NCBI GenBank assembly: GCA_945871455.1
Contig: CAMBXJ010000295.1
Coordinates: 1-5,895, forward strand
DNA from: Asaia bogorensis
GTDB taxonomy: Bacteria; Pseudomonadota; Alphaproteobacteria; Acetobacterales; Acetobacteraceae
Direction of reading: 5' to 3'
DNA: 5,895 nucleotides
Of this stretch, positions 1-5,876 are shown piece by piece. The notes under the pieces are model-generated. The model worked only from the letters and a program-made list of their open reading frames with translations. It did no database searches and had not been told where the DNA came from. A program made the position numbers and the translations under genes. How positions within the stretch are numbered: the first letter of the stretch is position 1; the number at the start of each line of letters is the position of its first letter.

Positions 1-21
1 GGCCTTTGGAATGCGATTCTT

Positions 22-93
22 TTGGCGCCTTGAAGGATGGGGCCTACCCGGACGTTTCAGCGTCCGGGTTGGCCGCATCCTTCAAGGCACCAA
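22..93. repeat. 72-nt near-perfect palindrome (large hairpin) upstream of purC
   Basis: Bases 22-54 pair with 61-93 around a 6-nt loop (TTTCAG, 55-60). I count 30 pairs out of 33, with mismatches only at 26/89, 40/75 and 45/70. The inner 9 bp (46-54 with 61-69) and the 12-bp block 27-38 with 77-88 are perfect. No T-run follows the 3' arm, so it is not a classical intrinsic terminator. It may be a palindromic intergenic repeat, or a structure at the 3' end of an upstream transcript lying outside the window. The outer sequence CATCCTTCAAGGC resembles, from memory, intergenic palindromes common in alphaproteobacteria, but I cannot confirm this. Bases 1-21 show nothing I recognise. Confidence 0.75.
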
Positions 94-185
94 TGGTCCG
101 GGTTCCAAGGGCCGTCGCCCTTGGCGGGGTCGCAAGGGACCATGGGGGCAGCGCCCCTGGTCGGGGTGTGGGGCGGAAGCCCCGC
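93..185 (+). other. GC-rich structured leader with competing hairpins
   Basis: Three structures are visible. First, CCAAGGGC (105-112) pairs perfectly with GCCCTTGG (117-124) over a 4-nt loop, and an outer helix ATGGTCC (93-99) with GGACCAT (137-143) encloses it. Second, 140-147 can pair with 154-160 (one bulge, loop 148-153); this uses bases 140-143 and so excludes the outer helix. Third, GGGGC (170-174) pairs with GCCCC (179-183) across GGAA, a GNRA-type loop, and can extend to 168-185. I recognise no named riboswitch or RNA family. The fold could belong to the purC leader only if transcription starts upstream of it; the candidate promoter at 204-231 would leave it untranscribed. It could also be a by-product of GC-rich sequence. 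Confidence 0.35.
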
Positions 186-203
186 CCTTCCCGCAATGCA
201 ACC

Positions 204-231
204 TTTGCCCCCCGCCCCACCACTGCTATAC
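204..231 (+). promoter_or_regulatory. weak candidate promoter for the pur operon
   Basis: TTTGCC (204-209) and CTATAC (226-231) are separated by 16 nt. CTATAC is close to the CTATAT-like -10 element of alphaproteobacterial housekeeping promoters; the -35 match is poor. Transcription would begin near 238, about 40 nt before the purC start. No operator could be recognised. This is a pattern match only, in a region with few AT-rich alternatives. Confidence 0.25.
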
Positions 232-262
232 CCGCCCCGCCGTCCGCAGCGGGCGGTCCGCC

Positions 263-269
263 AAGGGGA
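263..269 (+). promoter_or_regulatory. purC ribosome binding site
   Basis: AAGGGGA lies 7 nt upstream of the ATG at 277 and is a good Shine-Dalgarno match. It supports 277 as the purC start instead of the in-frame ATG at 37, which would add 80 residues encoded by the hairpin region and unlike any SAICAR synthase. Confidence 0.7.
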
Positions 270-276
270 ACCCATT

Positions 277-1041
277 ATGGCTCGCCGCCGCCAGCTCTAC
301 GAGGGCAAGGCCAAAATCCTGTTCGAGGGACCGGAACCCGGCACCCTCGTGCAGTACTTCAAGGACGACGCCACCGCGGGAAATGGTGCCAAGAAGGGTA
401 TCATCACCGGCAAGGGCGTTCTGAACAACCGCATCAGCGAATACCTGATGATGCGGCTGGGAGAGATCGGCATCCCCACCCATTTCGTCCGCCGGCTGAA
501 CATGCGGGAGCAGTTGATCCGGGAAGTCGAGATCATCCCGCTGGAAGTCGTGGTGCGCAACGTCGCCGCCGGCAGCCTGGCAACCCGCCTGGGTCTGGCC
601 GAGGGGACCCGCCTGCCCCGCTCCATCATCGAGTACTATTTCAAGAATGACGCCCTGAACGACCCGATGGTGTCGGAGGAGCATATCACCTGCTTCGGCT
701 GGGCCAACACGGCGGACCTGGACGATATCGTCGCGCTGACCTTGCGCATCAACGATTTCCTGTCCGGCCTGCTGCTGGGCGTCGGCATCACCCTGGTCGA
801 TTTCAAGCTGGAATTCGGCCGGCTGTGGGAAAACGAGGAAATGCGCATCATCCTGGCCGACGAAATCAGCCCGGACAATTGCCGCCTCTGGGACAGCAAG
901 ACCAACGAGAAGATGGACAAGGACCGCTTCCGCAAGGACCTGGGCAAGGTCGAGGAAGCCTACCAGGAAGTCGCCAAACGCCTGGGAATCCTGCCGGAAG
1001 CCGGTATGCGCGACCTGAAGGGTCCGGAGTTGATGCAGTGA
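277..1041 (+). CDS. purC: phosphoribosylaminoimidazole-succinocarboxamide (SAICAR) synthase
   Basis: PurC joins CAIR and L-aspartate with ATP to give SAICAR, in the cytoplasmic de novo purine pathway. The 254-residue product has the usual length of a bacterial single-domain enzyme. Family hallmarks appear in order: YEGKAK near the N-terminus (residues 8-13, nucleotide-binding region), a [14 protein letters not shown] block around 46-60, [13 protein letters not shown] (88-100), the substrate-binding block [10 protein letters not shown] (173-182), and [14 protein letters not shown] (193-206), where acidic residues bind metal and substrate. The start at 277 is set by the Shine-Dalgarno at 263-269 and by alignment of [13 protein letters not shown] with family N-termini. 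The stop codon overlaps the purS GTG start (1038-1041), implying coupled translation. Nothing is missing or truncated. The assignment is from motifs recalled without a database search, but is very secure. Confidence 0.97.
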   Translation: MARRRQLYEGKAKILFEGPEPGTLVQYFKDDATAGNGAKKGIITGKGVLNNRISEYLMMRLGEIGIPTHFVRRLNMREQLIREVEIIPLEVVVRNVAAGSLATRLGLAEGTRLPRSIIEYYFKNDALNDPMVSEEHITCFGWANTADLDDIVALTLRINDFLSGLLLGVGITLVDFKLEFGRLWENEEMRIILADEISPDNCRLWDSKTNEKMDKDRFRKDLGKVEEAYQEVAKRLGILPEAGMRDLKGPELMQ

Positions 1042-1280
1042 AGGCCACCGTCACAGTCATGCTGAAATCCGGCGTGCTCGACCCGCAGGGCAAAGCCATC
1101 GCCCATGCGCTGGGCACATTGGGCTTTACCAGTGTCAACGATGTGCGCGCCGGCAAGGTCATCGAACTGGATCTCGCCGAAACCGACCCCGACAAGGCGC
1201 GCGCGACGGCCGAGGACATGGCCCGCAAGCTGCTGGCCAACACGGTGATCGAGAGCTTCCGGGTGTCGCTGGATGGTTAA
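1038..1280 (+). CDS. purS: phosphoribosylformylglycinamidine synthase subunit PurS
   Basis: PurS is the small structural subunit of the three-part FGAM synthase; a PurS dimer holds PurL and PurQ together and helps carry ammonia between their active sites. The product is 80 residues, normal for the family. It starts [20 protein letters not shown], the typical first strand and following turn, and continues with [18 protein letters not shown], then a helix with [17 protein letters not shown] at the C-terminus, matching the usual 'kLLaNpvIe.y.v' ending. The GTG start at 1038 overlaps the purC stop as GTGA; a Shine-Dalgarno is not obvious, so translation is probably coupled to purC. Unlike the tight junctions elsewhere in this cluster, 234 nt separate it from purQ, and that gap holds a palindromic element. 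Confidence 0.95.
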   Translation: MKATVTVMLKSGVLDPQGKAIAHALGTLGFTSVNDVRAGKVIELDLAETDPDKARATAEDMARKLLANTVIESFRVSLDG

Positions 1281-1341
1281 GGCCACGCGCAAGAACTATC
1301 GACCCATCAGGAGCCCGTTCCAACGGATGGACGCCCAACCC

Positions 1342-1429
1342 CGTCATGGCGGGCGCAGGCCCGCCATCCACGACTTTGCCCCGACCGGCACCGCAAGTCG
1401 TGGATGGCCGGCCTTCACCGCCCATGACG
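1342..1429. repeat. REP-like palindromic element between purS and purQ
   Basis: Two 35-nt arms, 1342-1376 and 1395-1429, are inverted copies matching at 30 of 35 positions, with an 18-nt loop. The left arm is itself a hairpin: ATGGCGGGC (1346-1354), loop GCAG, GCCCGCCAT (1359-1367), a perfect 9-bp stem. The right arm also folds, less perfectly, around a CTTC loop. Closely related arms occur downstream of the glutaredoxin gene (5178-5439), so this is a repeat family and not a one-off terminator. A short CGGATGG occurs on both sides (1324-1330, 1430-1436), but the left copy is 11 nt from the arm, so calling it a target-site duplication would be speculative. The rest of the 1281-1514 gap shows nothing beyond GAGG (1503-1506), the likely purQ ribosome binding site. 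Confidence 0.85.
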
Positions 1430-1514
1430 CGGATGGGATCGTGCTCAACGCCGAGCGATTTGCGGGGTCTTGTGAGGCGACTGAACAGTTCCACCGGCCC
1501 CTGAGGCCCACACA

Positions 1515-2198
1515 ATGAAAGCCGGCATCGTCGTGTTCCCCGGCATCAACCGGGAACGGGATATGGCGATCGCGCTGGAGCAATCCTCCGGCGTGAAACC
1601 GCGCATGATCTGGCACAAGGAAACCGATCTGTCCGGCCTGGACCTGGTGGTGATCCCCGGCGGATTCAGTTTTGGCGATTATCTGCGCTGCGGCGCCATG
1701 GCAGCGCAATCGCCGGTGATGGCGTCAATCCGCGCGCATGCCGATCGCGGCGGCTATATTCTGGGGGTTTGCAACGGCTTTCAGATCCTGACCGAGGCCG
1801 GCATCCTCCCTGGTGCCCTGCTGCGCAACGCCCAACTGCGGTTTCTGTCGATGGATTGCCATCTGCGGGTGGAGCGGTCAGACACCGTGTTCACCGCCCG
1901 CTATCGGACGCGCCAAACCTTCCGTGCCGTCATGGCGCATGGCGACGGCAACTACTTCGCGGATGACGCGACCCTGGACCGGCTCGAAGGCCAGGGCCTG
2001 GTCGCTCTCCGATACGCGACCCAACAGGGCGACGTCACCAAGGACGCCAATCGCAATGGCAGCGCGCGCTCCATTGCCGGCATCTACACACCGAATCTGC
2101 GAGTGCTGGGGCTGATGCCACATCCGGAAGACATGGTCGATCCGTTGATGGGCAGCACCGATGGCAAGCCCCTGTTCGACGCGCTCGCCGCCGCCTGA
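1515..2198 (+). CDS. purQ: phosphoribosylformylglycinamidine synthase subunit PurQ (glutaminase)
   Basis: PurQ is the class I glutamine amidotransferase subunit of FGAM synthase; it hydrolyses glutamine and passes ammonia to PurL. The 227 residues match the usual length. The catalytic triad is visible: the nucleophile Cys86 in ILGVCNGFQ, and His203 and Glu205 in LMPHPED. The oxyanion-hole region is [13 protein letters not shown] (49-61), and HGDGNYFAD (142-150) is another PurQ signature. The N-terminal motif, often FPGSNCDRD, reads FPGINRERD here; a change at this place is compatible with function since the triad is intact. GAGG at 1503-1506 sits 8 nt before the ATG. The stop TGA (2196-2198) shares its last base with the purL ATG, so the two subunits are probably made together. 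No deletion or frameshift is seen. Confidence 0.97.
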   Translation: MKAGIVVFPGINRERDMAIALEQSSGVKPRMIWHKETDLSGLDLVVIPGGFSFGDYLRCGAMAAQSPVMASIRAHADRGGYILGVCNGFQILTEAGILPGALLRNAQLRFLSMDCHLRVERSDTVFTARYRTRQTFRAVMAHGDGNYFADDATLDRLEGQGLVALRYATQQGDVTKDANRNGSARSIAGIYTPNLRVLGLMPHPEDMVDPLMGSTDGKPLFDALAAA

Positions 2199-4402
2199 TG
2201 CAAAAAGAAGTCAACCAGAGTCTCGCCCGTGAATTCGGCCTCAGTGCCGACGAATACGGTAAAGTCCTTGAAATCATGGGCCGCACGCCCTCTCTGACCG
2301 AGCTTGGCGTGTTCAGCGTCATGTGGTCGGAGCATTGCAGCTACAAATCCTCCCGCGTCTGGCTGCGGCAATTGCCGACCAAGGCACCCTGGGTCATCCA
2401 CGGGCCGGGGGAAAACGCCGGTGTCGTCGATATCGGCGACGGGCTGGCGGCCATCTTCAAGATGGAAAGCCACAACCACCCGAGCTTCATCGAGCCATAC
2501 CAGGGCGCGGCCACCGGCGTCGGCGGCATCCTGCGCGATGTGTTCACCATGGGTGCGCGCCCCATCGCCAACCTGAACGCGTTGCGCTTCGGCAGCCCGA
2601 ACCATCCGCGCACCCGGCGGATCGTCGATGGTGTGGTGCGCGGCATCGGCGGCTATGGCAACTGCGTCGGCGTGCCGACCGTGGGCGGGGAGATCAACTT
2701 CCACCCCGCCTATGACGGCAACCCGCTGGTCAATGCCATGACCGTCGGCATCGCGCCGGTCGACCGCATCTTCCTGTCCGCCGCCGCCGGGATCGGCAAT
2801 CCGGTGGTCTATGTCGGGTCCAAGACCGGACGCGACGGCATCCATGGCGCCACCATGGCCAGCGCCGAATTCGGCGCCGATTCCGAAGAAAAACGCCCCA
2901 CCGTGCAGGTCGGCGACCCGTTCACGGAAAAATTGCTGATCGAGGCCTGCCTGGAGCTGATGGCGACCGACGCCATCGTCGCCATCCAGGACATGGGCGC
3001 CGCCGGCCTGACCAGTTCGTCCGTCGAAATGGCCGGCAAGGGCGGTGTCGGCATCGAGCTGGACCTGAACATGGTTCCCGCCCGCGAAACCGGCATGACC
3101 GCCTACGAGTTCATGCTGTCGGAAAGCCAGGAACGCATGCTGATGGTGCTGCGTCCGGACCGGGAATCCGTGGCACGCGCCATCTTTGAGAAATGGGACC
3201 TCGACTTCGCGGTCATCGGCCATATCACCGACACCGGCCGGATCGTCGTGCGCCATAACGGCGTGGTCGAGGCCGATATCCCGCTGGCGCCGCTGAACGA
3301 CGAAGCGCCGCTTTACACCCGCCCGACCACCGAAACGCCGAAAGTCGAGAAACTGAACCCGGCGCGGATCGAATCGCGGGTCGGGCTGGCCGCGGCGTTG
3401 GAGACCCTGGTCGGATGCCCCGACCTGTGCTCGCGCGCCTGGGTCTGGGACCAGTATGACAGCACCGTCGGCGGCCAGACGGTGAAGCGGCCCGGCGCCG
3501 CCGATGCCGCGGTCGTCAAGCTGGAAGGCCTGAAACGTGCTTTGGCGCTGACCACCGATTGCACGCCGCGGTATTGCGCCGCCGATCCGGAAGCCGGCGG
3601 ACGCCAGGCCGTGGCCGAAGCCTGGCGCAACCTGACCGCGGTGGGCGCGCGCCCGCTCGCCATCACCGACAACATGAATTTCGGCAACCCCCAAAAGCCC
3701 GAGATCATGGGTCAGTTCGCCGCCGCGATCCGGGGCATGGCCTCGGCCTGTGAGGCGCTGGACTTCCCGGTCGTGTCCGGCAATGTCAGCCTCTACAATG
3801 AAACGGAGGGACGCGCGATCCTGCCTACCCCGGCCATCGGCGGCCTGGGCGTGCTGGATGACGCGGCCCAGGCGGTCGGCCTCGCCCTTCCCCCCTGGCT
3901 CGATATCGTGTTGATCGGAGCCACCACCGGCTGGCTCGGCCAGTCCCTGTGGCTGCGGGAGATTGCGGGACGCGAGGACGGCGCGCCGCCGCCGGTCGAT
4001 CTGGCCGCCGAACGCGCCAATGGCGATTTCGTCCGCGCCCAGATCCTGGCCGGCCATGTGCGCGCCTGCCACGATGTCTCCGACGGCGGCATTCTGGTGG
4101 CGCTGGCCGAAATGGCGATGGCCAGCGGCATCGGATTGCGCATCTCCACCCATCCCCGCGACATCCCCGGCCATGCGTATTGGTTCGGAGAGGACCAGGC
4201 CCGCTACCTGCTGGCGGTGCCCGATTCCGCCGCCATCATCAAGGCGGCCGAGGCAGCCGGCGTTCCGGCGCTGCGAATAGCCGTGTCGGGCGGTCAGGAT
4301 TTGACACTTCCGGATGGCGGTACAATATCCGTTCGCACGCTTCGGGATTCGCATGAGCGTTTCTTCCCGGCGTGGATGGACGGCAAGGCAACAAAGGACT
4401 GA
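2198..4402 (+). CDS. purL: phosphoribosylformylglycinamidine synthase subunit PurL (small type)
   Basis: PurL is the synthetase subunit: it converts FGAR, ATP and PurQ-derived ammonia to FGAM. At 734 residues it is the small form that needs separate PurS and PurQ, unlike the ~1300-residue fused enzyme of E. coli. Visible signatures: [11 protein letters not shown] (42-52, with the conserved active-site His46), [14 protein letters not shown] (69-82), [20 protein letters not shown] (88-107; nucleotide and metal binding), [18 protein letters not shown] (107-124), [17 protein letters not shown] near the middle, and, in the second half-repeat, [28 protein letters not shown] (about 524-534) and [17 protein letters not shown] (about 624-640). 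The two-fold repetition of AIRS-type domains is typical. No Shine-Dalgarno is clear; the 1-nt overlap with purQ suggests re-initiation. Only 4 nt separate it from the BolA-like gene. Confidence 0.97.
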   Translation: MQKEVNQSLAREFGLSADEYGKVLEIMGRTPSLTELGVFSVMWSEHCSYKSSRVWLRQLPTKAPWVIHGPGENAGVVDIGDGLAAIFKMESHNHPSFIEPYQGAATGVGGILRDVFTMGARPIANLNALRFGSPNHPRTRRIVDGVVRGIGGYGNCVGVPTVGGEINFHPAYDGNPLVNAMTVGIAPVDRIFLSAAAGIGNPVVYVGSKTGRDGIHGATMASAEFGADSEEKRPTVQVGDPFTEKLLIEACLELMATDAIVAIQDMGAAGLTSSSVEMAGKGGVGIELDLNMVPARETGMTAYEFMLSESQERMLMVLRPDRESVARAIFEKWDLDFAVIGHITDTGRIVVRHNGVVEADIPLAPLNDEAPLYTRPTTETPKVEKLNPARIESRVGLAAALETLVGCPDLCSRAWVWDQYDSTVGGQTVKRPGAADAAVVKLEGLKRALALTTDCTPRYCAADPEAGGRQAVAEAWRNLTAVGARPLAITDNMNFGNPQKPEIMGQFAAAIRGMASACEALDFPVVSGNVSLYNETEGRAILPTPAIGGLGVLDDAAQAVGLALPPWLDIVLIGATTGWLGQSLWLREIAGREDGAPPPVDLAAERANGDFVRAQILAGHVRACHDVSDGGILVALAEMAMASGIGLRISTHPRDIPGHAYWFGEDQARYLLAVPDSAAIIKAAEAAGVPALRIAVSGGQDLTLPDGGTISVRTLRDSHERFFPAWMDGKATKD

Positions 4403-4406
4403 CCGC

Positions 4407-4640
4407 ATGGCAATGGCCGCGAACGAGATCGAAGCCCTGATCAAGGCAGCCCTGCCCGATGCGAAGATCGGGGTGGAGGATCTGGCCGGCGACGGCGACC
4501 ACTATGCCGCCACGGTGGTCAGCGAACAGTTCCGCGGCCTGTCGCGCGTGCGCCAGCACCAGATCGTCTATGCCGCCTTGCGCGGTCGCATGGGCAATGA
4601 GCTGCATGCCCTTGCGTTGCAGACCTCTGCTCCGGATTGA
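4407..4640 (+). CDS. bolA: BolA family protein, short BolA2/Fra2-like type
   Basis: BolA-family proteins partner with CGFS monothiol glutaredoxins to form [2Fe-2S]-bridged heterodimers in iron-sulfur trafficking or iron sensing; several members also affect transcription. The 77-residue product has a class II KH-like layout: an N-terminal helix (IEALIKAALPDA), a loop GDGDHY with His32 at the variable His/Cys ligand position, FRGLSRVRQHQIVYAAL (42-57, the family signature with His51), and a C-terminal ELHAL with His67, the expected invariant cluster ligand. The ATG at 4407 is preferred over 4413 because AAAGGA (4393-4398, inside the end of purL) lies 8 nt before it. Position 4 nt after purL implies co-transcription, and the next gene is its expected partner. 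The family is secure; the sub-family (BolA or IbaG-like) is less certain. Confidence 0.92.
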   Translation: MAMAANEIEALIKAALPDAKIGVEDLAGDGDHYAATVVSEQFRGLSRVRQHQIVYAALRGRMGNELHALALQTSAPD

Positions 4641-4685
4641 TCAGGCATCCTCGAACCCAGTCACGACATCAAGGAGTTAAACATC

Positions 4686-5024
4686 ATGACCAACAGCGTG
4701 AATGCCCGCATCCAGAGCGACATCGATCAGAACCAAGTCATGCTCTACATGAAGGGCACCCCGATCTTCCCGCAATGCGGGTTCTCGGCTCGGGTCGTGC
4801 AAATCCTGACCCATATGGGCGTGCCGTTCCAGTCGGCGAACGTGCTGGAAGACGACCAGTTGCGCGAAGGCATCAAGGAATTCTCGCAGTGGCCGACCGT
4901 TCCGCAGCTCTATGTGAAGGGCGAATTCGTCGGCGGCTGCGACATCGTCACCGAGATGTTCCAGTCCGGCGAGCTTGAGACGCTGCTGGCCGACAAGGGC
5001 GTCGCCCTGAAGACCGGCGCCTGA
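4686..5024 (+). CDS. grxD: monothiol (CGFS) glutaredoxin, Grx4 type
   Basis: Grx4-type proteins bind a [2Fe-2S] cluster with glutathione and pass it to acceptor proteins or to a BolA partner; they are poor general disulfide reductases. The 112-residue product is the full length of a single-domain member. Motifs: YMKGTP (21-26, with the glutathione-binding lysine K23), CGFS (31-34, cluster-ligand and active-site Cys31), WPTVPQLYV (69-77, cis-proline region TVP), and GGCDI (83-87) for glutathione contact. A strong AAGGAG (4671-4676) lies 9 nt before the ATG, so the start is clear. It follows the BolA-like gene by 45 nt and is probably the last gene of the operon. Its last codons and stop form the first unit of a 17-bp tandem repeat running downstream. 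Confidence 0.97.
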   Translation: MTNSVNARIQSDIDQNQVMLYMKGTPIFPQCGFSARVVQILTHMGVPFQSANVLEDDQLREGIKEFSQWPTVPQLYVKGEFVGGCDIVTEMFQSGELETLLADKGVALKTGA

Positions 5025-5094
5025 GCAAGACTGGCGCCTGAGCAAGACTGGCGCCTGAGCAAGACCGGCCCCTGAGCAAGACCAGCGCCTGATC
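5010..5094. repeat. five tandem copies of a 17-bp unit at the end of grxD
   Basis: Units start at 5010, 5027, 5044, 5061 and 5078, with the consensus AAGACYGGCGCCTGAGC. Units 2 and 3 are identical; unit 1 differs from them by one base; units 4 and 5 have drifted further. Unit 1 includes the last coding bases and the TGA stop of grxD, so the array looks like expansion of the gene's own 3' end. Each unit carries a TGA and the GGCGCC palindrome. Because 17 is not a multiple of 3, the copied stops fall in all three frames, and copy-number change beyond unit 1 would not alter the protein. Confidence 0.93.
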
Positions 5095-5105
5095 GGGGCC
5101 GGTGA

Positions 5106-5129
5106 GGATGGGGACGAACGTCCCCGTCT
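5106..5129 (+). terminator. terminator-like hairpin after the pur-bolA-grxD operon
   Basis: Bases 5106-5115 can pair with 5120-5129 (10 pairs, two of them G-T type) around a GAAC loop; the core TGGGGAC with GTCCCCG is strong. It lies about 80 nt after the grxD stop, directly after the tandem repeat. The following bases (CGGTTTGG) have only three T's, so it is at best a poor intrinsic terminator, and Rho-dependent termination or a 3'-end stabilising role is equally possible. Confidence 0.4.
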
Positions 5130-5177
5130 CGGTTTGGAAATAACCACGTAGGTTGGAGGGGCGCAACGGCCCTTCGT

Positions 5178-5439
5178 CGTGATGGTGGGCGCAGGCCCAC
5201 CATCCATGACTTCGCGGAGATCAATACCAACCGACGGAACGATTGACTCTCCGATCGGCGCCTCCTCGTCATGCCGGCGCAGGCCGGCATCCACGACTTT
5301 ACCGAGCTGCGACCACAAAATTCGTGGATGGCGGCCCTGCGGCCGGCATGACGGCGAGGCACGACCTGGAGGGTCGAGGTTTCCGTCGGCCGGTATAACA
5401 CCGCAAGCCGTGGGTGGTGGGTCTTCACCCGCCATGACG
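5178..5439. repeat. outer REP-like inverted repeat interrupted by a second element
   Basis: Left arm 5178-5212 and right arm 5405-5439 are 35-nt inverted copies matching at 27 of 35 positions. They correspond arm for arm with the element at 1342-1429: both left arms have the GCAG loop, both right arms read CTTC at the equivalent place, and CACCGCAAG spans the right-arm junction in both (1389-1397, 5399-5407). The left arm folds on its own into a perfect 10-bp stem (5181-5190 with 5195-5204). The arms lie 192 nt apart because a complete related element sits between them at 5267-5353. Even without that inner element the spacing is about 105 nt, against 18 nt in the first copy, so additional sequence was gained or the arms are independent insertions. 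Confidence 0.7.
5267..5353. repeat. inner REP-like palindromic element
   Basis: Left arm 5267-5299 (33 nt) and right arm 5319-5353 (35 nt) are inverted copies that align with two single-base gaps and two substitutions, around a 19-nt loop. The left arm holds a perfect 8-bp hairpin, ATGCCGGC (5271-5278), loop GCAG, GCCGGCAT (5283-5290). Unlike the other two elements, its right arm also carries the complement of GCAG (CTGC) and not CTTC, so it is a distinct subtype. The bases from here to 5532 outside the outer right arm show no gene and no further clear repeat. Confidence 0.85.
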
Positions 5440-5532
5440 GTACTTGCTGGCGTCCCCGCCTGGACGGCATGCGGCGTCAGCGCCTGAATAAGGAAGTCAT
5501 CTGCGGAAACGCCGACGGACCCGCCGCCCGCC

Positions 5533-5841
5533 TCAACTCCGCCGGTGCGATTGGCTGGCGGTGCTGCGATAAGCCAGCGACAGGGACAGTCCGGCAAACA
5601 CGATCCCCAGCGACGCCGGCAGCAACCAGGCGGGGCGGACCAGCAGCGGCACCGCCATTTCGGTCCAGACCCAGGGGCCGAACAGTGTCAGGGTCCAGCC
5701 TTTCAGGGCTTCTTCCGCCCCGGCACCCAAGTAAGCGAATGCGCGCCCAAGCGACACCGCCCGCGGCCCGATCATCGCGAGAGCCGCGGCGCAGACCAGC
5801 ATGATAGCGGCCAGGACCGCCAGAGTGCGTTGCGCGATCAC
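5533..5841 (-). CDS. small hypothetical membrane protein with two predicted TM segments
   Basis: I do not recognise this gene with confidence. The 102-residue product has a hydrophobic N-terminal stretch (about 7-25, LAVLAAIMLVCAAALAMIG), a central region with AEEALKG and an aromatic GPWVWTEMAVPLLVRPAW block (55-72), and a second hydrophobic segment (about 71-90) ending in a basic tail (SHRRS). This suggests an inner-membrane protein with two spans and a short polar loop. It vaguely recalls small uncharacterised proteins of Rhodospirillales with a similar 'W.W...V..LL..PAW' block, but that is memory only. The start is GTG at 5841; no clear Shine-Dalgarno precedes it, and the next in-frame start (Met14) would cut the first span. 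It converges with grxD across a 508-nt repeat-filled gap. A chance open frame is possible in this GC-rich DNA, though the membrane-protein pattern argues against it. Confidence 0.6.
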   Translation of the reverse strand: MIAQRTLAVLAAIMLVCAAALAMIGPRAVSLGRAFAYLGAGAEEALKGWTLTLFGPWVWTEMAVPLLVRPAWLLPASLGIVFAGLSLSLAYRSTASQSHRRS

Positions 5842-5867
5842 ATAAACAGCTTTTCGGACTTTCGATC

Positions 5868-5876
5868 AGTATATAG
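5868..5876 (-). promoter_or_regulatory. candidate -10 element for the minus-strand membrane protein gene
   Basis: Read on the minus strand, the sequence is CTATATACT, containing CTATAT and TATACT, both good -10 matches, about 27 nt upstream of the GTG start. This is one of the few AT-rich patches in the window. The matching -35 would fall at or beyond the window edge, so it cannot be evaluated. Confidence 0.35.

Noticed and set aside
22..124. A tRNA, 6S RNA or other known structured RNA gene, considered for the strong hairpins.
   Set aside because: There is no cloverleaf or CCA end, and the fold lacks the large central bubble of 6S RNA; only simple hairpins are visible.
37..276. An 80-residue N-terminal extension of PurC from the ATG at 37.
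   Set aside because: It translates the palindromic leader into Pro/Gly/Arg-rich sequence, has no Shine-Dalgarno, and PurC proteins begin near the ATG at 277, which has AAGGGGA at the right distance.
1273..1518. An 81-residue frame filling the purS-purQ gap.
   Set aside because: It is translated through both arms of the inverted repeat, overlaps the purQ start, and shows no protein-like pattern.
2084..4444. A 786-residue open frame on the minus strand opposite purL.
   Set aside because: It lies entirely antisense to a gene with unmistakable PurL motifs. Its product is a run of Gly, His, Asp, Ala and Arg with no domain I recognise, as expected from the reverse of GC-rich codons.
5010..5439. 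A CRISPR array, considered because of the repeated units after grxD.
   Set aside because: The 17-bp units are directly adjacent with no spacers, and the 35-nt arms are inverted and irregularly spaced; no cas gene is present.
4677..5597. A 306-residue minus-strand frame with repeated Gly-Ala-Gly-Leu-type units.
   Set aside because: It is antisense to grxD and its repeats are just the translation of the 17-bp tandem array and the palindromic elements.
5469..5804. A 111-residue plus-strand frame over the minus-strand membrane protein gene.
   Set aside because: Its product is low-complexity and Arg/Pro/Ala-rich, whereas the opposite strand gives two clean hydrophobic segments, so the minus strand is the better choice.
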